DNA from: Flavobacterium silvisoli | Lineage (GTDB): Bacteria; Bacteroidota; Bacteroidia; Flavobacteriales; Flavobacteriaceae | Assembly (NCBI RefSeq): GCF_004329815.1 | Contig: NZ_SJPE01000004.1 | Coordinates: 128,926 to 192,925, forward strand | Reading direction: 5' to 3' | Length of the DNA stretch: 64,000 nt | In this document: one piece after another, positions 43,623 to 53,866 of the stretch | Layout: each line of letters starts with the position of its first letter | How positions within the stretch are numbered: the stretch's first letter is position 1 | The notes under the pieces: model-generated | The model's input: the letters and a program-made list of their open reading frames with translations, nothing else | Database searches by the model: none | Told to the model about the DNA's origin: nothing | Program-made: the position numbers and the translations under genes

Positions 43623-44994
43623 TTTCTTTTATTTTAAAATTCTTTTCGATGGCTTTAATCATTTCTCCGGCTATGTCTTTGTTGGTAGCACCTTCGATGC
43701 CTTCGAGTCCGGGCGATGAATTCACCTCAAGTAATAAAGGACCTTTAGACGAACGAATAATGTCAACACCGGCCACTTTCAAGTCCATGGCTTTGGCTGC
43801 TTTAATGGCAATTTTCTTTTCTTCGGCGGTAGGCTTGATGATAGAAGCCGTTCCTCCCATGTGGATGTTGGCTCTGAATTCACCTGCAGCTGCTTCACGC
43901 TGAATGGCGGCTACCACTTTGCCGTCAACTACAAATAGGCGTAAATCTTTACCATTCGCTTCTTTGATGAATTCTTGTACCAAAATATTAGCATTCAAAC
44001 TTTTGAACGCATTGATTACCGATTCAGCCGCTTTTTTGGTTTCGGCCAAAACAACACCTTTACCTTGGGTTCCTTCCAAGAGTTTTACAATCAGAGGAGA
44101 TCCGCCCACCATTTTTATCAAGTCATCAGTATCCAAAGGAGAATTGGCGAAGCCGGTAGTTGGAATATCGACCCCGTGATGCAGTAATAACTGAAGCGAA
44201 AAAAGCTTATCTCTGGATTGGGTTATGGCTGCTGCCGAATTGAGACAGTATACCTTCATGGCTTCAAACTGGCGCGTTAAGGCACAGCCGTAAAAAGTGA
44301 TACTCGGACGTATTCTGGGAATAATCGCATCAAAATTATCGAGGATTTTTCCTCCTCTGTAGTGAATTTCGGGTTTATCGGCATCCAGTTTCATGTAACA
44401 TTCTTTGATGTTCAAAAAATGCATTTCATGCCCGCGCATTTCACCGGCTTCCATGATTCTTTTGTTGCTGTACAGTTCAGGATTACTGGCTAATACCCCA
44501 ATGCGAAGTCCTCTCTTATTGGGAACCGAATTGATGTACAATTCTTTCAAACTTTCTGTTGATGTTTGTCCCAAAAGATATTTTTGTTCTGGGTCAACCA
44601 AAATTCTGCCGCTCATGGCTTCTCTTCCTAACAACATGCGGAATCCCATGGAATCCCTGTTGGTTAAAGTCATCTCAATTTCCCAGGCATCATTACCAAT
44701 TTTTAAATTGGCACTGATAACATAGCGTTGTTCTCTGAAACCGCTCGAGCTTTTAACAATGCGTTTGTCAATGAGTTTGGCTTCGCAATGAATCACCGTT
44801 TTTAAATTGTTTTGAATGGGGTTGATGTCAAATTTAACCCAGTTTTCTCCATCTTTTATAAAAGGAGCAATGTTTATGGCATGAAGCGCCGATGTTTTGG
44901 CCCCCGAATCGACGCGGGCTTTAATAGCAGGAATACCGAGTTCCGGAAAGGAACACCATTCTTCGGAACCTAATATGATTTTGTTTTGTGGCAT
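43606..44994 (-). CDS. Fusion of retropepsin-like protease domain and RimK ATP-grasp ligase
   Basis: The 462-residue protein (ATG at 44994; a TTG at 45003 is less likely) joins two domains. Residues about 5-140 are a zinc-protease/retropepsin-like domain with the catalytic-type Asp29-Ser-Gly in [14 protein letters not shown]. Residues about 160-455 are a RimK-type ATP-grasp ligase with [33 protein letters not shown] and [15 protein letters not shown]. In Pseudomonas the separate RimB protease and RimK act on glutamate tails of ribosomal protein S6; here they are one polypeptide. Target inferred, not shown. It leads an operon with DUF421, TMEM175 and DUF1304 genes. Confidence 0.9.
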   Translation of the reverse strand: MPQNKIILGSEEWCSFPELGIPAIKARVDSGAKTSALHAINIAPFIKDGENWVKFDINPIQNNLKTVIHCEAKLIDKRIVKSSSGFREQRYVISANLKIGNDAWEIEMTLTNRDSMGFRMLLGREAMSGRILVDPEQKYLLGQTSTESLKELYINSVPNKRGLRIGVLASNPELYSNKRIMEAGEMRGHEMHFLNIKECYMKLDADKPEIHYRGGKILDNFDAIIPRIRPSITFYGCALTRQFEAMKVYCLNSAAAITQSRDKLFSLQLLLHHGVDIPTTGFANSPLDTDDLIKMVGGSPLIVKLLEGTQGKGVVLAETKKAAESVINAFKSLNANILVQEFIKEANGKDLRLFVVDGKVVAAIQREAAAGEFRANIHMGGTASIIKPTAEEKKIAIKAAKAMDLKVAGVDIIRSSKGPLLLEVNSSPGLEGIEGATNKDIAGEMIKAIEKNFKIKESESVS

Positions 44995-45008
44995 GGATAT
45001 CAATTAAA

Positions 45009-45061
45009 AAGCCACGAATTATCGAATATAACTAACAATCATAATTCGCAATTCGTGGCTT
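45009..45061 (-). terminator. Long terminator hairpin after clpC
   Basis: AAGCCACGAATT / AATTCGTGGCTT is a perfect 12-bp stem with an inner CGAAT / ATTCG stem, and on the minus strand is followed by TTTTTAATT. It separates clpC from the RimK fusion operon. Confidence 0.88.
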
Positions 45062-45078
45062 GTAAAGGTTAAACAGTC

Positions 45079-47622
45079 TTATTTTGTAGGCTTTTCGGCT
45101 TTTTGAATAGTTACGGTCAACTCTTGAGCTGTTTCGTCTAAATCCATGAGGATTTCGTCGCCTGATGCAATTTTAGAAGTAATGATTTCTTCAGCTAAAG
45201 CATCTTCTACATATTTCTGAATGGCTCTTTTTAGCGGACGGGCTCCAAATTGTTTGTCGAAACCTTTGTCTGCAATAAACGCTTTTGCTTTATCGGTAAG
45301 GGTCAATTTGTAACCCAACTCAGCGATACGGGCATATAGTTTTTTCAATTCGATTTCGATGATTAAATCGATATCGTGTTTTTCTAATGCGTTGAATACA
45401 ATTACGTCGTCAATTCGGTTTAAGAATTCAGGAGCAAAAGTTTTTTTCAAAGCATTTTCAATTACACCTTTTGAATGTTCATCTGCTTGTGCTACTTTGG
45501 CCGAAGTTCCAAAACCTACACCTTGACCGAAGTCTTTCAACTGACGAGCACCTACATTTGAGGTCATGATGATTATGGTGTTTTTGAAATCGATTTTTCT
45601 TCCCAAACTATCCGTCAGATAACCGTCATCTAATACCTGCAACATCATATTGAATACGTCAGGGTGGGCTTTCTCAATCTCATCTAACAGTACTACACAA
45701 TAAGGTTTTCTGCGTACTTTTTCGGTCAATTGACCGCCTTCTTCATATCCTACATAACCCGGAGGTGCACCAATCAATCTTGATATGGCAAATTTCTCCA
45801 TGTATTCGCTCATGTCAATGCGGATAAGGGCATCTTCTGAGTCAAATAGTTCTTTGGCTAAAACTTTGGCTAACTGTGTTTTACCAACGCCTGTTTGACC
45901 TAAAAATATAAATGAACCAATAGGTCGGTTAGGGTCTTTCAATCCGGCGCGATTGCGTTGAATTGAACGGGCTATTTTGAGTACGGCTTCATCTTGACCA
46001 ATTACTTTTCCTTTAATCAGTTCTGGTAAATGAGCCAGTTTGTTGCTTTCGGTTTGAGCAATACGATTTACCGGAATTCCGGTCATCATCGAAACTACAT
46101 CGGCAACATTGTCTTCGGTTACTCTGATTCGGTTACTTTTAGATTCTTCTTCCCATTGTTCTTGAGCTATGGCTAAATCTTTTTCCAGACGTTTTTCATC
46201 ATCACGCAATTTAGCCGCTTCTTCATATTTCTGTTTTTTAACTACAGAATTTTTAAGTTCGCGGACTTCCTCCAGTTGGCGTTCCAAATCCAGGATTTGT
46301 TTCGGTACATCAATATTAGTAATGTGAACACGGGAACCGGCTTCATCCATAGCATCAATTGCTTTGTCCGGTAGGAAACGCTCCGACATGTAGCGGTTGG
46401 TTAATTTCACACACGCTTCAATCGCTTCCGGAGTGTAAATTACATTATGATGGTCTTCGTATTTGTTTTTGATGTTGTTCAAAATAGTAATGGTTTCTTC
46501 TACCGAAGTAGGTTCTACAATTACTTTTTGAAAACGTCTTTCCAAAGCGCCGTCTTTTTCTATGTACTGTCTGTACTCGTCCAAAGTTGTAGCGCCAATA
46601 CATTGTATTTCGCCACGGGCTAAGGCAGGTTTAAACATATTAGAGGCATCCAAAGATCCTGTAGCACCACCGGCACCTACAATCGTGTGGATCTCGTCTA
46701 TAAACAGTATGATATCATCGTTTTTCTCCAGTTCATTCATTACGGCTTTCATACGCTCCTCAAATTGTCCGCGGTATTTAGTACCGGCCACTAAAGAAGC
46801 CAAATCAAGGGTAACGACTCTTTTGTTGAAAAGAATACGCGATACTTTCTTTTGTATGATTCGAAGGGCTAAACCTTCGGCTATGGCTGATTTACCCACA
46901 CCCGGTTCTCCAATAAGTAACGGATTGTTTTTCTTTCTGCGGCTCAAAATTTGAGAAACACGTTCAATTTCTTTCTCGCGTCCCACTACCGGGTCGAGTT
47001 TGCCTTCTTCAGCTAATTCGGTTAAATCGCGACCAAAGTTATCCAAAACCGGAGTTTTTGATTTCTTGTTCGTTTTACTGCCCGGATTGTTGAAGCTGCC
47101 TTCTTTTAAACTGTCATCTTGACCTGAATCGTCATTATAAGACTCGTTTCGTGGCAGATTGTCCATAAAATCTTCTTCGTTCGGTGTCATATTTAAATAT
47201 TGTTCTTTGACCACATTATAGTCTATTTTTAGCCTATGCAGCAGTTTGGTTGTAGGATCGTTTTCATTTCTTAATATGCACAAAAGTAAATGGGCTGTAC
47301 TGATTGAAGTGGCCTGAAATACCTTGGCTTCTAAGAAGGTTGTTTTTAAAGCGCGTTCCGCTTGACGGGTCAGGTGCAGATTTTTCTTTTCGTTGCTTAT
47401 CTCTACATTCGGATTGGCAGGACTCAGGACCTCTACCTTTTTGCGCAAATGTTCCAAATCAATAGATAAGTTATTTAAAATAGCAATCGCTTTACCATTT
47501 CCATCTCTCAAGATACCAAGCATCAGATGCTCAGTTCCAATAAAGTCGTGGCCCAATCGTAGTGCCTCTTCTTTGCTGTAAGTGATTACATCTTTGACTC
47601 TTGGTGAAAAATTATCATCCAT
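45079..47622 (-). CDS. clpC: ATP-dependent Clp protease ATP-binding subunit ClpC
   Basis: This 847-residue Hsp100 unfoldase feeds substrates to ClpP. It has two Clp_N repeats (MDDNFSPRVKDVITYSKEEA start, GHDFIGTEHLMLGIL), a first AAA+ domain with GEPGVGKSA and IDEIHTIVGAGGATG, a short UVR-containing middle (YEEAAKLRDDEKRLE), and a second AAA+ domain with GQTGVGKTQ and [10 protein letters not shown]. The short middle domain with a UVR motif distinguishes it from ClpB. Divergent from gyrA. An element shared with clpB and dnaK lies 86 bp upstream. Confidence 0.96.
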   Translation of the reverse strand: MDDNFSPRVKDVITYSKEEALRLGHDFIGTEHLMLGILRDGNGKAIAILNNLSIDLEHLRKKVEVLSPANPNVEISNEKKNLHLTRQAERALKTTFLEAKVFQATSISTAHLLLCILRNENDPTTKLLHRLKIDYNVVKEQYLNMTPNEEDFMDNLPRNESYNDDSGQDDSLKEGSFNNPGSKTNKKSKTPVLDNFGRDLTELAEEGKLDPVVGREKEIERVSQILSRRKKNNPLLIGEPGVGKSAIAEGLALRIIQKKVSRILFNKRVVTLDLASLVAGTKYRGQFEERMKAVMNELEKNDDIILFIDEIHTIVGAGGATGSLDASNMFKPALARGEIQCIGATTLDEYRQYIEKDGALERRFQKVIVEPTSVEETITILNNIKNKYEDHHNVIYTPEAIEACVKLTNRYMSERFLPDKAIDAMDEAGSRVHITNIDVPKQILDLERQLEEVRELKNSVVKKQKYEEAAKLRDDEKRLEKDLAIAQEQWEEESKSNRIRVTEDNVADVVSMMTGIPVNRIAQTESNKLAHLPELIKGKVIGQDEAVLKIARSIQRNRAGLKDPNRPIGSFIFLGQTGVGKTQLAKVLAKELFDSEDALIRIDMSEYMEKFAISRLIGAPPGYVGYEEGGQLTEKVRRKPYCVVLLDEIEKAHPDVFNMMLQVLDDGYLTDSLGRKIDFKNTIIIMTSNVGARQLKDFGQGVGFGTSAKVAQADEHSKGVIENALKKTFAPEFLNRIDDVIVFNALEKHDIDLIIEIELKKLYARIAELGYKLTLTDKAKAFIADKGFDKQFGARPLKRAIQKYVEDALAEEIITSKIASGDEILMDLDETAQELTVTIQKAEKPTK

Positions 47623-47708
47623 AATAGTATGTGATTTGTATTGTAAATTTAGTTATAATGGGACGTTAATGCAAAAATCATTCCCGCTAAATGTACTGTC
47701 AGCTAATT

Positions 47709-47725
47709 GACAAAAAAAAAGCCAA
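47709..47725 (-). promoter_or_regulatory. TTGG-N8-TTG-N-C element before clpC
   Basis: On the minus strand TTGGCTTTTTTTTTGTC is 17 bp, with TTGGC and TTGTC exactly as before dnaK (62582-62598). It ends 86 bp before the clpC start. The middle is a T-run, so the information content is lower here. Confidence 0.5.
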
Positions 47726-47813
47726 TAATAAAAGTACCGATAAAGGTTATTTATTAACTAAAAAAAGCCCTTGTTTTGTTAATAAATCATTGAAATTTGT
47801 GCATGAAAATCCC

Positions 47814-47842
47814 TTGTATTTTTTTCAAATAGTCTATATTAG
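47814..47842 (+). promoter_or_regulatory. Putative promoter of gyrA
   Basis: TTG at 47814-47816 and TATATTAG at 47835-47842 (one mismatch from TAnnTTTG) are 18 bp apart, 44 bp before the start codon. Confidence 0.45.
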
Positions 47843-47886
47843 CACGTTTTGAATTTAAACTAATTTTTATTAATAATTTATAAAAT

Positions 47887-50433
47887 ATGTCTGACGGAGA
47901 AAGGTTAATTCCGATTAACATCGAAGATGAAATGAAATCAGCTTACATCGATTATTCGATGTCTGTAATTGTCTCAAGAGCACTGCCTGATGTGCGTGAC
48001 GGTTTGAAACCCGTACACCGAAGAGTGTTATACGGAATGTATGATTTGGGTGTTTTTTCTAACAGGGCACACAAAAAATCCGCGAGAATTGTTGGAGAAG
48101 TTTTAGGAAAGTATCACCCGCACGGAGATTCTTCTGTATATGATGCCATGGTACGTATGGCACAAGAATGGAGTTTACGTTATTTATTGGTAGACGGACA
48201 AGGGAACTTTGGTTCAGTTGACGGTGACAGCCCCGCTGCGATGCGTTATACCGAAGCCAGGATGAAAAAGATGTCAGAAGACATAATGGCAGATATTGAT
48301 AAAGAAACGGTTGATTTTCAGTTAAATTTCGACGATACCTTACAAGAGCCAACAGTAATGCCAACCCGTATTCCTAATTTATTGATTAACGGGGCTTCGG
48401 GTATTGCGGTAGGTATGGCTACCAACATGGCACCTCACAACTTAACTGAGGTGGTAGACGGTACCTTAGCATATATTGATAATAATGACATTGAAATAGA
48501 TGAATTAATCAATCACATCAAAGCACCTGATTTTCCTACCGGAGGTATCATTTACGGTATGGATGGCGTTCGGGAAGCATTTAAAACCGGTAGAGGCAGA
48601 GTCGTTATTCGTGCCAAAGTAGCTTTTGAAGAATCTAATGGCAAGGAATGCATCGTAGTTACCGAAATCCCATACCAAGTCAATAAAGCTGAAATGATTA
48701 AGAAAACAGCGGATTTGATTAACGAAAAAAGAATTGAAGGGATTTCAAACATTCGTGATGAGTCGGACAGAAGCGGTATGCGTATCGTATACGAACTCAA
48801 ACGCGATGCCGTGCCGAATGTGGTATTGAATACCTTATACAAATACACACAATTGCAGTCTTCTTTCAGTGTAAACAATATTGCTCTGGTAAACGGAAGA
48901 CCGCAAATGTTGAATCTGAAAGATTTGATTCACTACTTCGTAGAACACCGACATGATGTTGTGGTAAGAAGAACTCAGTTTGAATTGCGCAAAGCAGAAG
49001 AAAGAGCTCATATTTTAGAAGGGTTAATCATCGCTTCGGATAATATTGATGAAGTAATTGCTTTGATTCGCGCATCAAAAGACGGTGATGAAGCGCGTGC
49101 CAAGTTAATTGAAAGATTCAATTTGTCTGATATTCAGGCTCGTGCTATTGTTGAAATGCGTTTACGTCAATTAACAGGATTGGAACAAGACAAGTTAAGA
49201 GCCGAATACGAAGAAATCATGAAATTAATTCAACGCTTGAAAGATTTATTGGCAAGCAAAGAATTAAGAATGGAGTTGATTAAAGAAGAATTGATTGAAA
49301 TCAGAGATAAATATGGTGACGCCCGTCGCTCATCTATTGAATACTCAGGTGGTGATGTAAGTATTGAAGATTTGATAGCCGATGAAAATGTGGTGATTAC
49401 TATTTCTCACGCGGGTTATATCAAACGAACTAATTTATCTGAATACAAAACTCAAAATAGAGGCGGAGTAGGGCAAAAAAGTGCCGGTACCCGTGATCAG
49501 GATTTCTTAGAGCATTTGTTTGTGGCCACCAACCACCAATATTTATTGTTCTTTACGCAAAAAGGAAAATGTTTCTGGATGCGTGTATACGAAATTCCGG
49601 AAGGAAGCAAAACCAGCAAAGGACGCGCTATTCAAAACTTAATCAACATAGAAAGTGATGATAAAGTGAAAGCATTCATCTGTACACAAGATTTAAAAGA
49701 CGAAGAATACATCAACAGTCATTATGTTATCATGGCCACTAAGCAGGGTCAAGTTAAAAAAACTCCGTTAGAGCAATATTCTCGTCCGCGTCAAAACGGT
49801 ATCAATGCCATTACCATCAGAGAAGACGACGAACTATTAGAAGCAAAACTAACCGATGGGGAAAGCCAAGTATTAGTTGCTGTGAAATCCGGTAAATTGG
49901 TGCGTTTTGAAGAAGAAAAAACGCGTCCGATGGGAAGAACCGCTTCGGGAGTTCGCGGTATTACTTTAGCAGACGATAAAGACGAAGTAATCGGAATGGT
50001 ATCAGTTAAAAAAGAAGATATCAACGATACACAACTTTTAGTTGTTACCGAAAACGGGTACGGAAAAAGAACCAAGTTGGTGGATGAAGACGGTGAAGAT
50101 GTTTATCGTATCACCAACCGTGGAGGAAAAGGAGTAAAAACCTTAAATATTACCGAAAAAACGGGAGCACTGATTTCTATTAATGCTGTAACGGATGAGG
50201 ATGATTTGATGATTATTAACAAATCAGGATTAACCATCAGAATGGAAGTTTCTGATTTAAGGGTAATGGGAAGAGCCACACAAGGAGTTCGTTTGATTAA
50301 CATCAAAGGAAATGATTCGATTGCGGCTGTGACCAAAGTAATGAAAGAAGAAGAATCAGAAGAAGAAATCGAGGAAGGTACTGAAAACCATTCGGCTGAA
50401 ACTGCTGATGACGCTTCAGAAACACAAGAATAA
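47887..50433 (+). CDS. gyrA: DNA gyrase subunit A
   Basis: This 848-residue topoisomerase subunit cuts and rejoins DNA. The catalytic tyrosine lies in [11 protein letters not shown]. The quinolone-region sequence [17 protein letters not shown] keeps the susceptible-type Ser and Asp at the positions of E. coli Ser83 and Asp87. The C-terminal six-bladed DNA-wrapping domain starts near residue 505. Its expected GyrA box is degenerate (QNRGGVG, residues 523-529), while a second box-like NRGGKG occurs at 744-749. The end is an acidic tail ([12 protein letters not shown]). It lies 20 bp before a TPR gene, probably one transcript. Confidence 0.96.
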   Translation: MSDGERLIPINIEDEMKSAYIDYSMSVIVSRALPDVRDGLKPVHRRVLYGMYDLGVFSNRAHKKSARIVGEVLGKYHPHGDSSVYDAMVRMAQEWSLRYLLVDGQGNFGSVDGDSPAAMRYTEARMKKMSEDIMADIDKETVDFQLNFDDTLQEPTVMPTRIPNLLINGASGIAVGMATNMAPHNLTEVVDGTLAYIDNNDIEIDELINHIKAPDFPTGGIIYGMDGVREAFKTGRGRVVIRAKVAFEESNGKECIVVTEIPYQVNKAEMIKKTADLINEKRIEGISNIRDESDRSGMRIVYELKRDAVPNVVLNTLYKYTQLQSSFSVNNIALVNGRPQMLNLKDLIHYFVEHRHDVVVRRTQFELRKAEERAHILEGLIIASDNIDEVIALIRASKDGDEARAKLIERFNLSDIQARAIVEMRLRQLTGLEQDKLRAEYEEIMKLIQRLKDLLASKELRMELIKEELIEIRDKYGDARRSSIEYSGGDVSIEDLIADENVVITISHAGYIKRTNLSEYKTQNRGGVGQKSAGTRDQDFLEHLFVATNHQYLLFFTQKGKCFWMRVYEIPEGSKTSKGRAIQNLINIESDDKVKAFICTQDLKDEEYINSHYVIMATKQGQVKKTPLEQYSRPRQNGINAITIREDDELLEAKLTDGESQVLVAVKSGKLVRFEEEKTRPMGRTASGVRGITLADDKDEVIGMVSVKKEDINDTQLLVVTENGYGKRTKLVDEDGEDVYRITNRGGKGVKTLNITEKTGALISINAVTDEDDLMIINKSGLTIRMEVSDLRVMGRATQGVRLINIKGNDSIAAVTKVMKEEESEEEIEEGTENHSAETADDASETQE

Positions 50434-50453
50434 TTACTTAAAATAAATACCAC

Positions 50454-51776
50454 ATGAAAATTAAACACATTGTATTGGCTTCAGCAATACTGGTTTCTGC
50501 TTCAGGTTTTGCTCAAAAAGATGAGTTAAAAGCGCTGAAAAAGATTTATGCAAAAGATGAAATCAAAGGAAATGATTTAGCCGAATATAAAGCATTGGTA
50601 ACCAAAGTTCAACCTTTGGCTACCGAAGAAGGAGATAAGATTTATGCAAGCTTTTACAGAGCGATGACTCCTGTACTCGAGTATTTAGCATTAGATCAAA
50701 CGATGCCGCCGGCTCAAATTCAGGCAGCCCTACTGAAAATGGCTAATCCAAAAGCCATAACCGATTTGGCTGTGAGCTTGAATGCTACTTTAGACTATGA
50801 AAAAAAGACGGGTAAAAAGATTTACACCGATGATATCAATGAAACCATTGGTGCATTCAAACCACAAATGGTGAATTTGGCTGTAGGTCTGGGAAATGTA
50901 AAAAAATTCAAAGAAGCTGCCGAGGTGTTATATGCTATTTATCAATTGGATAAAAAAGATCAGGATAAATTGTTCTATGCAGCCAGTTATGCCGTAAATG
51001 CTCAGGATTATGACAAAGCTTTAGACTATTACAGTCAACTGAAAGCTTTGAATTATACCGGAGAAGGAACGGTTTATTGGGCAACCAATAAAGCTTCGAA
51101 GCAAGAAGAAACGTTTCCGACTAAAACTGATCGCGATTTGTTCATCAAAGCGGGTAGTCACGAAAAACCAAGAGATGAAAAGTTGGAATCAAAAAGAGGA
51201 GAGATTTATAAAAACATCGCCTTGATATTAGTTGAACAAGGTAAAACTAACGAAGCTAAATCTGCGGTTGAAGAAGCTCGTAAAGCCAATCCAAACGACG
51301 ATTCATTATTATTGACCGAATTGGATTTATATCTGAAAATAAAAGATTACGATACTTATACCAAATTAGTGAATGAAGCATTGCAAAAAAATCCGAACAA
51401 TGTTGATTTGCTTTATAACCTTGGGGTAATCAGTTCAGATGCCGGTAAATTGGATGAAGCTGAGAAATATTACAGAAGAGCTTTGGAAGTAAATCCGAAT
51501 TATTTCAATGCTAATTTGAATTTAGCCGAGTTAAAATTAAGAGCCGATGAAAAATGGGTAAATGAGATGAATAAATTGGGGACTTCTGAAAAAGACAACA
51601 AACGATACGAAGTTCTGAAAGGAGAAAGAGATAAAAATTTTAAAGCGGTATTGCCTTACCTTGAAAAAGCTGTAGAGATTGAACCTACAAATGAGGCAGC
51701 TAAAAAGACCCTTTTAAGTGTTTACAATGCGCTTGAAATGACAGATAAATATAAAGCATTGAAAGCTAAAATGTAA
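50454..51776 (+). CDS. Secreted tetratricopeptide-repeat protein
   Basis: This 440-residue protein begins with a signal peptide (MKIKHIVLASAILVSASGFAQ) and is otherwise helical. TPR motifs are visible at about residues 185-215 (AASYAVNAQDYDKALDYYSQL, seen as AQDYDKALDYYSQLKAL), 260-290 (AKSAVEEARKANPND) and 310-345 (NVDLLYNLGVISSDAGKLDEAEKYY, seen as GKLDEAEKYYRRALEVNPNY). It is probably periplasmic and acts as a protein-binding scaffold. Its position after gyrA in one transcript looks conserved in flavobacteria but has no evident functional link. Confidence 0.88.
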   Translation: MKIKHIVLASAILVSASGFAQKDELKALKKIYAKDEIKGNDLAEYKALVTKVQPLATEEGDKIYASFYRAMTPVLEYLALDQTMPPAQIQAALLKMANPKAITDLAVSLNATLDYEKKTGKKIYTDDINETIGAFKPQMVNLAVGLGNVKKFKEAAEVLYAIYQLDKKDQDKLFYAASYAVNAQDYDKALDYYSQLKALNYTGEGTVYWATNKASKQEETFPTKTDRDLFIKAGSHEKPRDEKLESKRGEIYKNIALILVEQGKTNEAKSAVEEARKANPNDDSLLLTELDLYLKIKDYDTYTKLVNEALQKNPNNVDLLYNLGVISSDAGKLDEAEKYYRRALEVNPNYFNANLNLAELKLRADEKWVNEMNKLGTSEKDNKRYEVLKGERDKNFKAVLPYLEKAVEIEPTNEAAKKTLLSVYNALEMTDKYKALKAKM

Positions 51777-51793
51777 TTTAAGCTAGCTGTAAT

Positions 51794-51824
51794 AAAAAAG
51801 CCGAAACTTAGTTTCGGCTTTTTT
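51794..51824. terminator. Bidirectional terminator between the TPR gene and lpdA
   Basis: AAAAAAGCCGAAAC / GTTTCGGCTTTTTT is a perfect 14-bp stem with a 3-nt loop and T-runs on both strands, between convergent genes. Confidence 0.95.
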
Positions 51825-51844
51825 CATGCTAATTAAATGCTGTT

Positions 51845-53233
51845 CTATAAGTGAATCACTTCTCCGTAAGCATCAGCTACGGCTTCCATAACTGCTTCAC
51901 TCATGGTTGGGTGTGGGTGAACCGCTTTTAAGATTTCATGTCCGGTGGTTTCCAGTTTACGGGCTACAACTGCTTCAGCAATCATATCCGTAACTCCGGC
52001 TCCAATCATGTGGCAGCCTAACCATTCGCCGTATTTGGCATCAAAAATTACTTTTACGAAACCATCCGGAGTTCCGGCAGCTTTGGCTTTTCCTGAAGCA
52101 GTGAACGGGAACTTACCAATTTTTAATTCATAGCCTTTTTCTTTGGCCGCTTTCTCGGTTAAACCAACCGAAGCAATTTCGGGAGATGCATAAGTACAAC
52201 CCGGTATGTTACCGTAATCCAGAGGCTCAACATGTAAACCGGCAATTTTTTCAACACAAAGAATTCCTTCGGCTGAAGCTACGTGAGCTAATGCTTGTCC
52301 AGGAGTAACATCACCTATGGCGTAATAACCCGGAACATTGGTTTGGTAATAATCGTTTACCAAAATTTTATCTTTGTCGGTTTTAATGCCGGTTTCTTCC
52401 AAACCTATATTTTCAATGTTGGTTTTGATACCAACGGCTGATAGTAAAATATCGGCTTCTAAAACTTCTTCTCCTTTAGCTGTTTTTACAAAGGCTTTTA
52501 CTCCGTTACCGGTGGTGTCAATTTTTTCTACAGAAGAATTGGTCATTACCGTGATTCCCGATTTTTTCAACGAACGTTCAAATTGTTTGGAGATATCTTC
52601 ATCTTCTACCGGAACGACATTTGGCATAAACTCTACGATGGTAACTTCTGTTCCCATAGAATTGTAGAAATGAGCAAACTCAACACCAATAGCTCCCGAA
52701 CCCACAACAATCATTTTCTTAGGCTGGGTTGGTAAAGTCATCGCTTGGCGATACCCAATCACTTTTACACCATCCTGAGGAAGATTTGGTAGTTCTCTTG
52801 AGCGTGCGCCGGTGGCAATAATGATATGGTCAGCTGAATATTCAGTTACTTTACCGTCTGCTGCGGTTACATCAACTTTTTTGCCCGGTTTTACTTTACC
52901 GAAACCATCAATAACATCGATTTTATTTTTTTTCATCAAGAATTGTACGCCTTTACTCATTCCGTCAGCAACGCCACGCGAACGTGCGATTACGGCACTA
53001 AAGTCTTTGTCGAATTCTTTTACGGTTAATCCGTAATCAGAAGCATGTTTTAGGTAATCAAAAACCTGAGCTGATTTCAGCAATGCTTTGGTTGGAATAC
53101 ATCCCCAATTTAAACAAATACCACCAAGGTTTTCTTTTTCGATTACGGCTACTTTAAAGCCTAATTGTGATGCGCGGATAGCTGTTACATAACCGCCCGG
53201 ACCACTTCCTAAAACAATAATGTCGTATTTCAT
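51845..53233 (-). CDS. lpdA: Dihydrolipoyl dehydrogenase
   Basis: This 462-residue FAD enzyme (E3) re-oxidises dihydrolipoamide in 2-oxoacid dehydrogenase and glycine-cleavage complexes. The redox pair is Cys40 and Cys45 in GGICLNWGCIPTKALL, the FAD motif is VLGSGPGGYVTAIRA, and the NAD motif is VVGSGAIGVEFAHF. The catalytic His lies in AVHPHPTMSEAV near the C-terminus. Length is standard. It is monocistronic and convergent with the TPR gene. Confidence 0.96.
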   Translation of the reverse strand: MKYDIIVLGSGPGGYVTAIRASQLGFKVAVIEKENLGGICLNWGCIPTKALLKSAQVFDYLKHASDYGLTVKEFDKDFSAVIARSRGVADGMSKGVQFLMKKNKIDVIDGFGKVKPGKKVDVTAADGKVTEYSADHIIIATGARSRELPNLPQDGVKVIGYRQAMTLPTQPKKMIVVGSGAIGVEFAHFYNSMGTEVTIVEFMPNVVPVEDEDISKQFERSLKKSGITVMTNSSVEKIDTTGNGVKAFVKTAKGEEVLEADILLSAVGIKTNIENIGLEETGIKTDKDKILVNDYYQTNVPGYYAIGDVTPGQALAHVASAEGILCVEKIAGLHVEPLDYGNIPGCTYASPEIASVGLTEKAAKEKGYELKIGKFPFTASGKAKAAGTPDGFVKVIFDAKYGEWLGCHMIGAGVTDMIAEAVVARKLETTGHEILKAVHPHPTMSEAVMEAVADAYGEVIHL

Positions 53234-53320
53234 TTTATTAAAATTTCTTTAAAGATTTGAGTTGCGAATTTAAGGATTTATTTTTGAAATTTGGAGTCTT
53301 TTTTAGCGGGCTAATTGTTT

Positions 53321-53857
53321 TTAGAAAATATAGGTTAAACCAATTTGGTATCCGTTTGGATCTTTGTCAAATCCGACTTGAATTTTTTTTTGATAAGGTT
53401 TGGTAAAGATATAAGCCGTTCCTGTACCAATAGTTGCACCGGCTAACACATCCCAACCGTCATGTTTTTTTGCTTGTATTCGAGAGTATCCTACAAATGA
53501 TGCTAAAACATAAGACGGAATTCCGTATTGCCAGCCATGTCGTCTTTGAATAAAAGCAGCTCCGGCAAAAGCGGAAGTTGTATGGCCCGATGGGAACGAA
53601 TAATTATCGGAGCAATCGGGTCTTGGTTTAAGAACGATGCGTTTGAGGGATTGTTGAATTGCACAGCCCGTAAAATAGGTCAGAGTAAGCTGAAGAGCCG
53701 GTTTGGTACCGTCGTCATTATAAATGAGTGCAGAAGTTAAAGCTGTTGCAGGAATGGCAAACTGAAGAATATCTCCGGCACTGGTTATATCCCTGTTCTG
53801 GGCATCTAAATGGTTGGTTTGGCAAATAAACAAAAAGAGGAAGGTAATTTTTTTCAT
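53321..53857 (-). CDS. PAP2-family phosphatase
   Basis: This 178-residue membrane phosphatase has a cleavable N-terminal signal (LFLFICQTNHLDAQ) and the full PAP2 set: KX6RP in KRIVLKPRPD, PSGH in NYSFPSGHTTSAF, and SRX5HX3D in SRIQAKKHDGWDV. It probably dephosphorylates a lipid such as undecaprenyl or phosphatidyl-type phosphate at the membrane. It lies 9 bp after a second PAP2 gene, so the two are likely co-transcribed. Confidence 0.9.
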   Translation of the reverse strand: MKKITFLFLFICQTNHLDAQNRDITSAGDILQFAIPATALTSALIYNDDGTKPALQLTLTYFTGCAIQQSLKRIVLKPRPDCSDNYSFPSGHTTSAFAGAAFIQRRHGWQYGIPSYVLASFVGYSRIQAKKHDGWDVLAGATIGTGTAYIFTKPYQKKIQVGFDKDPNGYQIGLTYIF

Positions 53858-53866
53858 GCTGAATTT

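Noticed and set aside
47761-47800. Possible leader peptide before gyrA
   Set aside because: No ATG frame of useful length with a biased amino-acid run was found, and gyrA is not normally attenuated.
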